DNA from: Toxorhynchites rutilus septentrionalis
Lineage: Eukaryota; Arthropoda; Insecta; Diptera; Culicidae
Direction: 5' to 3'
DNA length: 64,000 nucleotides
Assembly: GCF_029784135.1 (NCBI RefSeq)
Contig: NC_073745.1
Span: 57,925,705 to 57,989,704, forward strand
Below the pieces are notes generated by a model, which ran no database searches, was not told where the DNA came from, and was given only the letters and a program-made list of their open reading frames with translations. Position 1 is the stretch's first letter. Each line of letters opens with the position of its first letter. Made by a program: the position numbers and the translations under genes. Positions 42,289 through 53,740 of the stretch are shown in pieces.

Positions 42289-44461
42289 GACGTAGGACTA
42301 CGTCTTTCATTTCTATACCGGGGTGTAAAATCAAAGTTTCGAAAACGAAAGCGTTACGCCGGAGACCGAGATTTTGAGCGTTAATAGCTCCTAAACAACT
42401 GAACGAAATGGTATGATAAACACTTCATTCGAAAGATAAAATGTCTACGCGTTATATATTTGTTACTTTTTGATCCAAAAACTTGTTTCAATAGTCTTAA
42501 AATTGCTTTCAAAACAGGCTATTGAAATCACCAATCGGTATATAAGCGAGCGCCGCTCGGAAATCCACTCAGTTCTAATTGAACAGCGATTGGAGCATGT
42601 TGTCGCTGTTGTGGTGAAGCTCTTCGTTTACCATGAAAGCGCTGATGAACGGTGTCACCAAGAGCCTGTGCACCTTAGGCCAGAAGGGAATCTATCAGGA
42701 GGAGAGTGATGCCACAAACGGTTCCCCAGGAAGAGATCGGAGCAGCCGCCACACACACACACACACGCGCGGAACTCTTCGTTTGGATGCCATTCAGCAT
42801 CGAGAAAATTCCGGAAAGATTCAATCGTTGCTGAAAAATAATCTGCTAGTTCCCCTGGGAACTGGAAAATACATTCATGCGAAAGAGTTCATTTTAATGT
42901 TTTCTATCCATGTAACACTGCGACCAAGTATCGAGGAAAATCTGGAAAAATCTAATCGTTGCTGAAAAAAAAACCGCCAGTTCCCCTGGTTTTTCAATTC
43001 CTTGGGAAAGGGTTTATTTTAATGTTTTCTAACCATGTAATACAGCGACCAAATATTTTTCAATCAAGTGCTCTTAAGTGCTCAAGTGCTCAATCGAGTT
43101 AGCATTAATTACTGGAGGACTTCGAGTATCGAGGAAAATCTGGAAAGAACTAATCGTTGTTGAAAAATAATCTGCCAGTTCCCCTGGGAATTGAAAAATA
43201 CATTCATGTGAAAGAGTTTATTTTGATGTTTTCTATCCATGTAACACTGCGATCAAATGTTTTTCAATCAAGTTCTATTAACAGGTGGTTATCGAGTAGC
43301 GTTAACCACTGGTGGGCTTCGAGTATCGAGGAAAATCTGGAAATATCTTATCGTTGCTGAAAATAATCTGCCAATTCCCTGGCAATTGAAAAATACATTC
43401 ATGCGAAAGAGTTTATTTTAATGTTTTCTATCCACATAGTACTGCTGCGATCGAATACAATTGATCTTGTGATTTTTCAATCAAGTGCAATTAATTAGCA
43501 GGTAAGCTTCTGAAGATTATTCTCCCCCATCGGTAGAATATTTTCGTATCGAATACAGTTTGCGCGCGCAATGGAAAATGTTTCGCATCGCGAAAATCAT
43601 ATAATTTTCAATCAATTATTGCTCAGTCGCCGAAAGTTCCAAACTCAGAGTTCATTCACCTCTAGTTTGCCTTCCAAATTGCCATCGTAAACCACGCCTT
43701 CTCTCGATTCAATCACGCACAAAAAGCATACTTAAGCGATATTCTGGTGGTGATCGCATTCATTTTTCGTGAGGACATCGACAAGACAACATCGTTACTG
43801 AACGAGCTGACCGAACTGAACGAACTGAACGGGCTGGATGAGCTGGACGGTGAGGGATCGAGGGATTTCTTATATTGCCTGACCTGACCTGAAACGCATT
43901 CAGTTTGTTTGGGACTGTGACGGAGCGCAGAAAAGCCGATCCATCAGAAAGAGAAGACGACCGAGAGAATACCAGCATCGAAAATTGGTTCCGCTTGAGA
44001 CATCGGAGCAACCGCCATACACACATACACGCGCTCAACTCTTTACGTTTGCTGGTTATCGAGAGGAATCTAGAAATAAGTGATCGTTGCTGCAAAATAA
44101 TCTGCCAGTTCCTCTTGGAATTGCAAATTACATTCAAGCGAAAGAGTTTATTTTAATGTTTTCTAACCATATAACACTGCGACCAAATACATTTGGTTCT
44201 GTGATTTTTCAATCAAGTGTAATTAGCAGGAAATCTTCAGAAGATTATTCCTCCCCATCAGTAGGATATTTTCGTGTCCAATATTGGATGCACAAAACCT
44301 TGTACCTCCAACGTAACGCTCTCGTTTTCGAAGTCCCCCAAATATTCATTTATTCATTCATACAGAATGGATTCAGATTCAACTTCAAACAAATGATCAC
44401 TAAATCAACGATAGTCCTACGTCACCATTGCGGTTATACCATAGATATAACCCACTTCCTG
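42289..44461 (+). mobile_element. 'GACGTAG' family element, long copy with internal repeats
   Basis: Starts GACGTAGGACTACGTC (42289) and ends with the complement of CAGGAAGTGGGTTATATC (44461); T runs lie on both sides. It is the inverse of 30116-31209, 11 kb away, but twice as long. The extra length comes from repeats of a block with GTTGCTGAAAAATAATCTGC (near 42825, 42957, 43153, 43350, 44083; two neighbouring spacings are about 196 bp). A segment at 43800-43865 (GATGAGCTGGACGGTGAGGG) matches the histone-bearing element near 11385-11410. No transposase. A promoter-like segment lies at 42531-42573. Confidence 0.7.
42531..42573 (+). promoter_or_regulatory. Polymerase II promoter-like segment inside the 'GACGTAG' element
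   Basis: CCAAT (42531-42535), TATATAAG (42539-42546) and the arthropod-type initiator TCAGT (42569-42573, A at 42571) lie in the expected order, with TATA about 32 bases before the initiator A. The same trio is conserved in the inverse copy (30934-30975). About 60 bases downstream an ATG (42633) opens MKALMNGVTKSLCTLGQKG, which I do not recognise. The copy at 30116 does not keep the same reading frame beyond a short distance. Confidence 0.5.
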
Positions 44462-45300
44462 TTTTTTTAAAAATCGATTTTTTTTCGATTTTTTAAAAAT
44501 CGCTATTTAGAGATTTTTCATGAAAAATATCTAATTTTTAACAAAAATTGCCGTCGTTTTGGCGAATTTTCAAAAACCCCTATGTAATGCTTTAGGTATT
44601 GTCCTAAAGTTTTAAAATATTCATTGGAATTCGTTCTGTGACATCCCGTTACTTCACAGCCGATTCCACCAGCAAGGTACCGATTTTCAGACAGCATTTA
44701 CGCATCCAACTGTCAACAGCGCCATAACCATTATTCGTGCACTCAAACAAAGTAAAGTACATCTTCAAATATGCCTTAAACAATAACCAAAATACACGAA
44801 CACTTCACTTTATTCGTAACATCCGAAAAAAATCCACGAAAAAATTTATTATTTTCCGACCTGCCAGACAGGGAGGGTATTCAAATAAATATTAATACGT
44901 AATAATAAATAAATAAATAAGCGAAAGGAAGAGCAATCACTATACAAGGGAGAACCGGAGAGCTTTTGATGTAGGTTATTTTGACAGTTCTCATTTCCAA
45001 CGAGTAAAACTTTGACAGGAATCCCGGAATACGGATCCTTTTTATTGTGATAAAATAAAAAAAAACTAAATATCAGGAAAAATCAGGATCACTTCAGAAA
45101 AATCTGGAAAAATCGAGTGTTGGCAGGATGTCAGGGTATGAGCCAAAAAGTCTGAGAAATCCTGAAAAATCAGGAAGGTTGACATCTCTGCCCACATCGC
45201 TTCGCTACCAACCGGCAGTTACTTGTTCCGTTCGCTATGAATTAATACAGACTACAATACCATTATCTCAATTGAGAATGTCGAAACTGAATTGGATTAG
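44462..45300. other. AT-rich spacer
   Basis: Begins with a small AT-rich palindrome (AAAAATCGATTTTTTTTCGA, 44469 onward). Near 45060-45190 there are AAATCAGGAAAAATCAGGAT-like strings, similar in kind to 32985-33035, probably remnants of one dispersed repeat. No gene seen. Confidence 0.4.
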
Positions 45301-46219
45301 GGGTAGTGGGGGCAAAGTGGTCACCTGCTTGTTTGGTAATATAACTATTGACTATTGGAACCGTTTTGATAGTCACCTTATGTTTGAAGAATTTAATGAC
45401 TTTTGAGTCACCCTGTACTTCAGTAGAGCTGTCGGATGTCAAAATATAAATAAAAACAGAAATTGCTCTCTCGGTAGCCATTAGGTCGTAGTTCTGTGCG
45501 CATGGTACCTAAGGAATTTCTCGTGAAATTTAGTTTATTCAATCTAATATGTTGGACAAATCATCAGTTTGGACGACTGTTCACATATTCTAGGGGAGGT
45601 GAACAGATATTTTGTTTAATCTCAGCGATCAATTAGCATAGAAATTACTTTGATATTTGGGGGCAAAGTGGTCATAGGCGAGTAACAACTTACAATGTTC
45701 TGTTTACTAAAGCGATATATCAACATCACATTCTACTCTTGAAGAGGATCCTTTTGTGGCTTTGAGCCTGGATAAATATGCCACTCCAACCAAACCCAGC
45801 CTCATTATGCGGAACGTTATGTGTTTCTTACTACGTTTTTGTATGCATGAGAAAATTTTAATTGAGACTCTAGGTGAATAGACCAAGCTTATTTCATAAA
45901 TGTATCTATTATATCAAATATGTTTTTAGCAAATTTGGACGAAAAAAACGCATAAATCTATCCCATTTAGCTTGATATGTGCGGGTGACTACTTTGCCCC
46001 CACTAGCTGACCACTTTACCTCCAAGCAAAAAAAAAAGTTCGATTTTTCACCTTTTTTTTCTAATGATGGAAAATGTACTAATTTGAATTTTTATAATAA
46101 AATCCGTTTGCTATCTTGAACAACAATAAGATGAACTGTAATATTCTTCGAGAAACGGGAATTGAAGCGGTATGTGGACGCTGAAAATGGGCATATTTCT
46201 TAGGGTGACCACTTTGCCT
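45301..46219. repeat. Inverted repeat element with GGCAAAGTGGTCACC ends
   Basis: GGGGGCAAAGTGGTCACC at 45308-45325 is matched in reverse by GGTGACCACTTTGCC at 46204-46218. Internal copies lie at 45658-45674 (direct) and 45984-46023 (inverse, twice). No coding capacity. It is probably a MITE or remnant with nested ends; the target duplication is unclear. Confidence 0.5.
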
Positions 46220-47898
46220 GAAGAAAGTGATACAATGTAATAGACAAAATTGAAGAACAAATTATTTGGCTTCACAAGTCCTTTGTTTGTATGCTCGAAC
46301 CTTACTAATTCGATTCACTAATACTGCATGCGGTCTGGAAGCTAGAAGAAAGGAAACATCCGCGTAATTTCCCAACAGTAAGTCAGCTAATTTCTCAGAG
46401 TCGGTTGCGCTTTATTTCATATTTAATAAAAAGCTCAACTCCGACATATCTGGGATAAACGTAAATAATTGTGTATGCTAGAGTGTAATAATTTCCAATG
46501 TGTAACATTTCATGTTCCTCTGAATCACACGTTTCCAGATTATTGTACATTGTGTTTGTCCGCAGACTTTTACTGTCACTCATCGGTGTTTAAGCTATGA
46601 CTTTATGTTCTCGTGAACATGGCGTCATTCGTTCTTTGTCATTGTTGCAAATTACTACAAAACACAAAAACAACCCTGCACATAATAAATTACTATCGAT
46701 TTTCTGTCGCGATTTCAAATGTTTGACGCTTGACACATGTCAAATATTCGAGTGACCCAGAAAACTGCTGACAAATTATGCAACGGTGTTCACTAAACAC
46801 CTCGGACCCACGATAAATCATCACATTACATTCGAGAAAAAAACACCTTACGGCTCGAATAATCCCCGACAGGCCAATCGAGGAAAGAAAAATCTCGAAG
46901 CAAAATGTTGCACACTCACAACAAAGAGAAAAAAAAACAAAGTGCAAATTAGCAGCAAGCATATTTATCAAAATCAAGTCAAACTCGCTCACAAATAAAA
47001 TCAATCATTCCTCGGCATTCTCATTCGCGGGCTCGCAGCAGAGGACAACAGAGGATGCTGCAGCCGAGTGCATGTGAAATTGCTTTACGGCATCGCGGTG
47101 ATCGAGATCTCGTATGCTACAGCAGCTTTTGAACCTTTTCCCATCGCGATCCTTCGCGCGACGCAGATCGTCATCTCGCGCGCGCTCGCGTTGATGACAA
47201 CGAGTCAGGTACGGGATTCACAGCACATCTCTGGCACGGGAAGGAAGCGAACAAAACACAACCAACCGAAAAAGCGATCCGGTGTGATAAAGCAAGGGAA
47301 AGAGACCACGGGATGACGGAAGGGACTGGGTGGAGAGCGCAAAAACACAAAAAATCTGTTAAAATCTGCGACAGTCCGTCAGATTGACGCGGACAAGTAT
47401 CCAACGGCGGAACACGTTGTTTTCCCCCTGCGGAAGGGCGGGCAGTCCGAGAGGGAGTGTAGGCGCGGTATTCAACGGAAGCGATGAGAACATGACAAAT
47501 ATTGCTTATGTATGCAATCATAATATTGGATGTTGTGCACAGTGCCAGAAAGGACAAGATCGCGATCCCGTCTGCAGCGACAGCAGCCGACGGTTCTGTA
47601 ACGTGTTAACGACAAATTGATCATAACCAAATGGAACGAGAGCGGCTGGAGCGTGAATCACGTCCGCAGATCACCACAATGGGGCTCGAAATGGATTTAC
47701 TCTACTGCGTTTGATGGATTTTGATCTAATTGAGAGATCATTGAGGTTCCAGAATAGCACAGTTTGTTAACTTTTAGTTGAAATTCAATTTAGGACGACT
47801 ATTCGAAGATTAAATGCGTTCTTTCTTCGAATATACGCAGAGATGCCAATTTTTTTTTTCCAAAACAAAGGATTCTTACAATTTTTCAATCTTTCGCA
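46220..47898. other. Mixed-composition spacer, no gene recognised
   Basis: No transposon signature. The part at 46850-47600 is richer in G/C than its surroundings (for example CGCGATCCTTCGCGCGACGC) and could be regulatory or 5' untranslated host DNA leading to the candidate mini-exon at 47899. Short open frames look random. Confidence 0.35.
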
Positions 47899-47925
47899 AT
47901 GAGTGACGAACCAGCCAAGAAGGCT
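47899..47925 (+). CDS. Candidate host coding mini-exon (9 codons) with splice donor
   Basis: ATGAGTGACGAACCAGCC begins a peptide MSDEPAKKA that ends exactly at GTAAGT (47926). A T-rich tract and AAAG at 47850-47872 could be an upstream splice acceptor. Very short first coding exons like this occur in insect muscle genes; the insect troponin I start (MADDEAKKA-like) is the nearest thing I can recall. The resemblance is weak and no following exon is visible in the next 6 kb. Treat as a hypothesis. Confidence 0.28.
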
Positions 47926-49803
47926 GTAAGTCACTATAATACAGCAAAAAAAAAACTAAAAAACACCCTTCGCAACACATTGAAGAAAAGTTATAATTCC
48001 TGAACTAACCATACCGACTACAAACTTTTGTGTGGATTGACTTTGGAAACGAATGTTTGTTTTCAGTGAAATAAAATACTTTCATATATAGGATTATGCA
48101 CATGGCATTCATCAGGAGTATCGGCAGTGCTTGTGGCAAATTGTTGTTTTTTTTAACGAAATATAGTTAAAATTGATGAAAGCACTCTACTAAGATTTTA
48201 TTTGAATTTAATCGGTGAAACTATTGTGAAATGTTCTTAAAATTATGTTTAAATTCTACTTAGGATTCTTTAACCACTCTTCTTTATGAGAAAAAACGAA
48301 ATATGCGCCTCTATCCTATGAATAGAATTATTTTTCACTTCTCTTACCTAAAATACATTTAAACGAAACGCAATTGTAAAAACTGTAGAATGAAGCAAAA
48401 GGGTTCCGAACCTAGAGTTGTAAATGTATCGTAAACGTCGTAATAAATGAATTTGAGGTTTATCGAAAAAAAAACAAATTGGAAAATGGACTCAAATGTA
48501 GGGAAAAAGAAACAGTAAACGGAAAAAATACAAATAATGTATTTTGAGAAAAGGGAAAATTGATTGGAATCAAATGAATGAAGTTTTGAAGATAAAATAA
48601 AACGATAAAATGAATATTAAAAACAGAAAAGTCTCGAAACGAAAAACAGCTTCACACCGAAAATCAGTGAAGAAGAATTTAAAAAATATAAAATTTTAAA
48701 ACAACGGTGAACCGTAACGGTAAATCGTTGAACGGAAATATTGAAAATTATAAAGTAAAAAATCTACGAACTCGTGAAAATCAAAATTAATTAATCCAGA
48801 TGAATACACATAAAAATGTGAATCGAATCTGAAAATCAATTGAAATAAAATTCAAACACATCACAAGTAGTGAACTCAATATAAATAATATGAATGGTGG
48901 AAAATCGAAAACCAATGGATAATTATAATCTAAACACTTGCAATAATACAATGCATTAAAAAATAGAAAATTGGAAAAAAATCCAAATAAGAAGAAGGAA
49001 TAAAAAAAAGAGATTTATGAAAGTAGTCAAACCGAGAAAAAACACAGCGAATTAAAATGGGCACTTTACAGCGTGATAAACATTTGTCAATTCCTTCGCA
49101 CACTTCAACGAAACGCAATTGTAAAAATCTCAGAATGAAACAAATGGGATTCACAAATCACATTCACAATCACAAAAAGTGAAAGAAATATAAATAAAAT
49201 GAAATCTAAACGCGATTAATGATCCTAATGCATTAAGAATCGAAAATTGAAAAAATCCTAATAGGAACAAATAACGGGGAAATTGGGATTGTAAAAGTCG
49301 CCAAACAAGCAAAATACAAAAAAAATGAAAATAATCGAATTAACCCCTTCCCGTATCATTTAATACGTCACACAACCATGCAATAAATCGTGAATGTCAT
49401 AAATCCAACATTGAAGAAAAATAAAAATAGAGATAAAAATGTGAATCTGATTATGAAAGAATGAAGAAAATGTAAAAATGAGAAAAACATGAAAATGGTG
49501 CAGGAACTTAGCACAACGAAAAAACAAGTGATAATCAATAATGGGATTATTATAAACAACAAGAAGCCAGCCTGAAATTTAATTATATGAGATTACAGAA
49601 ACAATAAATGGATGCAGACCAACTTATCCTGACTAAAAAAATGGTATTCATGATAACGAAGAATCGTTTTTGAACATCAATCTTTCCAAGTTCAGAAATG
49701 ATTCTAAACTTTTTGTTGTTGTATTCATGTGATAGCGCTAACGTCTTCTTTCACTCACTTTGCGAGACCGAAAACACAGTTAACTGAAACGAAATTGTGA
49801 AAA

Positions 49804-51073
49804 TCTACATATATATATAAATGGATTTCTGTCTGTCTATCTGATTCTTATGGACTCGGAAACTACTGAACCAATCGACACGAAAACTGGTATGTTAAGG
49901 TTTTTGGGGTCGGGGATGGTTCTTATGATAGTTCGAAACCCCTCCCCCCTCTCTAAGGGGAGCTGCCATAGAATGAATCACAAATTTCTACATTACTCGA
50001 AAATTAATCAAGCAAACGAAACCAAATTTGGCATGTGGAGGTTTAAGGATGCAATAAATGTTTCTATGGTGGTTAGACACTCCTCCCCCCTCTCTAAAGG
50101 GGGGCTGCCATACAAATGAAACACAAATTTCGGCATTACTCGAAAATTAATCAAGCAAACCAAACCAAATTTAGCATGTGGAGGTTTTAGGATGCAATAA
50201 ATGTTTCTATGGTGGTTAGACATTACTCCCCCCACTCTAAGGGGGGGGGCTGCCATACAAATGGAACACAAATTTCTGCATTACTCAAAAATTAAACAAG
50301 CAAACCAAACCAAACTTTGCATATGAAGGTTTTAGGATGCAATAAATGTTTCTATGGTGTAACCACCACACTTCTCCCTTTCTCAAAAAATGTGGGGGGG
50401 GCAAAGGGGGGCAAATGAAGCATAAATTTCTGCATAACTCAAGAACTAATCAAGAAAATAGAACCAAATTTGGCATGGAGGCAATAAATGTTTCTAAGGT
50501 GGTTTGGCACTCCTCCCCCTCTCTACAGGAGGGGGGGGGGGGTCTGAATAACTCGAGAACTAATCAAGCAAATGGAATCAAAGGGGAGGCTGCGATACAA
50601 ATGAAACACAAATGTTTGCGCGAACAAAATTGATTTTCGTTCGAAAATGGAAATGGATTTTAAGGTGATAAAACGCACTCCTATATCGTCTTCTATCTAT
50701 ATAAGTATAAATGGATCGCTGAATGTGTTGATAAGAGCAAAACTCGAGAGAAGGAATTGTCTGATTTAGGGGTGTCTTTATCCTATCATACTTTCGGTAT
50801 CAAACATTTATTCCATGTAACGGAGAAACATTTTATTTGCAAGTGGTTGAAAAATCTTAAACGAGAATTGTGTCTGAAAATAATCTGATATCATAATGAC
50901 GAGTTTTGGTAGAAGTACTAGGAACTTTATAGTAAAGGTAATTTTAAAGGTATTTTTTTTTCAATCAATGAACAGTTCTGCGATTTGACCCATGAACAGC
51001 GCTTAATCAGGAAACATGGATGTGATAACGAAAAATAAATTTTGGGCGGAAAGAAGTTTACCGGGTCAGCTAG
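49804..51073 (+). mobile_element. Non-autonomous Helitron-like element with internal tandem units
   Basis: Begins TCTACATATATATATAAATG and ends CCGGGTCAGCTAG, between A (49803) and T (51074), with no target duplication. Five diverged units of 110-150 bp lie at about 49960-50600. Each has a C- or G-run, TGCCATACAAATG, AATTAATCAAGCAAA and ATAAATGTTTCTATGGTGGT. The 3' half matches 7226-7500 in reverse. No replication-initiator/helicase gene, so it is non-autonomous. The Helitron call rests on the ends only. Confidence 0.62.
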
Positions 51074-51505
51074 TAATAGAATAAAAACAAATGGAATTTT
51101 AAATGAAATATAAAATGTTACGCAATTTGTGAAAACTAAATTTTATATTTGGGAAAAATCAACAAATTGGAATCAAGCGATCGAAAACGGAATGAATACA
51201 AATGGAATATATTGAAGAAAAGAAAATTTAATGGAATAACCAGAATAAAATAAATCGAAAAATTGATCATCGAAATCAAAAGTCACAATAACATCGAACA
51301 ACCAGAGCATACATCACATCTAAAATCAACGAAGAATATCTTTCGAATTGCCACAATACAATACAATGGTGAATGTACAGAAAGTCATAAAATTGAAGAT
51401 CAAGAAAAATGAAAATGACAAAAATATAGAAAATCCAAAATTTGAAAAACCGAAAACATTTCATAAAAATAGAATATAAAATTGTGCAAATTGTGAAGAT
51501 AACAT

Positions 51506-51780
51506 GTGCTTCCGTGGTCGAGTGGTTAGCGTCCCACATTATCATGCTGGGAGTTCGGGTTCGATTCCCGTTCTGGCCGGATGATTTTTCGTCAATGAAA
51601 TTTCTTCCGGCGTGCACTGTGTTCACGCGTATTCTAGAACTTGCCATTCCAGAATACTTTCAAGGCGTTTCATCCGGCAAAGAAATCTGAAATAAGTACT
51701 ACTAATAAAAATTACGCAAGTAATACCTACGTTGGGAAAGTCAAAGTTCCAGTGGGAACGCTAATGCCATCCAAGAAGAA
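51506..51780 (+). mobile_element. Feilai-like tRNA-derived SINE
   Basis: tRNA-like head with box A (TGGTCGAGTGGTTAGCG) and box B (GGGTTCGATTCCCG), a body of about 180 bp and a GAAGAA-type end. Flanking duplication GTGAAGATAACAT (51493-51505) and GTGAAGACAACAT (51781-51793), one difference. Feilai is a tRNA-derived SINE family known from Aedes; the family name is from memory and approximate. It is inserted in the A-rich region. Confidence 0.85.
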
Positions 51781-53740
51781 GTGAAGACAACATTCGGCTA
51801 CGAAATAATATGAAAATCCAAATTAACAAATCCAGATAAACACACAAAAATTAAAAATCATAAAAGTCGCTAAACAAAACAAAAAACACGCAAAACGATA
51901 ATGAAAAATAAACAAAGAAAATCCAAAATCAAAAACATAGCATAAGGAGAGCAAAACTGAAATCGAAAATCGACCAAAAAATCAAATTAAAAATATTTGA
52001 AATGCTAAAAATGGAAATAATAATTAAAGCTAATACAATAAGCGAGAAACTAAAAATCAATAGAACATTTTAAGAAGAGAAGCCATGCGAAAAAGCTGAA
52101 ATTAGAAAAATGCAAACATAGAATAATTACAATCGGAAAACCGAAAGAGGATCGAAATAAAAATATGGTAAGTGCAAAACTGAGAGATAATTAAAACTAC
52201 AGTATTGAGCGTGAAACTGAAAATCAATTGAAAGTTAAAAGAAGGGACAGTGAAGAAAATAAAACCACAAAAAAGTATAATACGATGAATAAAAAAAATA
52301 ATAAAGGTTCAATTTCAGAATTGGCAACAATGTAAATCATAGAATAGAGACGAAAAAATCTTGATAATTGTAGATTCAGCATTGAATGCAAAAATAAATA
52401 TATGATAATAAGAAAAATACCACAAAATTATTAGGGAACTTATCAAAACAAACAAAAACAAAAATCCTTCAATCATTAAAAAAAAATCACAAAATACAAA
52501 CAGCCTCAGCTACCTTAAATGCAAGCCGACTATGAAGTTGCAATTATGTTGAACTGTTAAGACTCACAGAAAATGAGAGCATAGTAATACTAATGAGCAC
52601 CACTGTCTACCTTTATTTTAATTTCAGTAGAAATAAGACCAAACAGAAAAACACACACAAAATAAAAAAAGGCTAAAATAAACATGAAACGATTACCTAG
52701 TCTCAAATAAAATAAATAAAATGTAAAATCAAAGCAAAGGTGAAAAAAAACAGAATGAAAATTATGAAAATAAAAAAAAATAAAAAAACCACAACGAACA
52801 ACGAATTCAAAGCAAAGTTTAAAGAAAATCTAAAAACAGTCTACAGAAATAAATAAATTATAAAATTGGAATTTCAGAATTATCAAAAAATAAAAATAAA
52901 ATAAAAGACAAACCAGGCCAAAAAGCTGAATGTCACATGAAAAAAATTCTGAAAATATTATGCAAATGCAAAAAAAAATAAATGAGTATGAATCACAACC
53001 AACAGTAACAAATAATCTTCAAACATTGAATAATAACAAAATACAAGCAGCCACAGTCACTACCTAAAAGACAACCAGACTGTGAAGCTGTAATTGTTTT
53101 AATTGAATGAAAATTCAGGACAAATACATACAGATCAATTTCCATTATCTAGAAATAACAATGAATAAAAACACTCGTGAGCGCCAATGTCTACTTATCT
53201 ACAAGCAGTTTTTAATTTGTATTTTTTTCAAAATTCAAGCGAAAACAAACACACAAAATAAAAATAATATGAATGACGAAAGTCCAGAAATTAAGAAAAC
53301 AAAAAAAAAATAAAAGTACAATAAAGTCATTGAAGTGGTGCCGAAATGGAAAGAAAATATTAATTAATATAATATAATATAATTTGCCAAAATCATAATA
53401 ACAGAAAATCCCGAAATTGGAAAAAAGTAAATAAAACTGTAGTATTAAGCGAAGAACTGAGAAAAAAAACAATTGAAAATTGAAAAAATTGAAAAAGAAG
53501 AAGAAGAAAGAGATAAAAGAGAATACAACAAAACTGAAGTTAAAAAAATTAAATAATTACATTCGAATTTTCGAATTATCGAAGATAATAATCCTGGAAT
53601 AGTGAATCCTGGTAAGAGGTTGAAAATATCGTGAAAATTATTAACTCAGAGTTCAATGCAAACAAAAAATTAAAACGAGAATCTGAAAAATAAAACTTCA
53701 ATCATGAAACAATTACAAAAAAAGAAATCACAGTCGCTAC

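Larger units (their letters stand above)
48180..53740. repeat. A-rich, strand-asymmetric degenerate repeat region
   Basis: Over 5 kb (minus two insertions) the + strand is dominated by A with little T, in phrases such as GAAAATCGAAAATTGAAAAA. Degenerate long-range copies can be aligned by eye: ACGAAACGCAATTGTAAAAA at 48365 and 49112; a block with CAGCC...CAGTCACTACC, GACTGTGAAGCTG and ACACACAAAATAAAA at 52500-52675 and again at 53043-53266, about 545 bp later. A third partial start is near 53720. No coding. A Helitron-like element (49804-51073) and a SINE (51506-51780) inserted later. Confidence 0.6.

Noticed and set aside
42470..42709. Conserved frame beginning MIQKLVSIVLKLLSKQAIEI, also at 30825-31037
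   Set aside because: Both copies are duplicates of one mobile element, and the frame spans its promoter-like boxes. Similarity follows from DNA copying and there is no known family.
51502..51580. tRNA gene candidate
   Set aside because: Boxes A and B are present, but the cloverleaf is poor and the sequence continues into a SINE body with flanking duplications.
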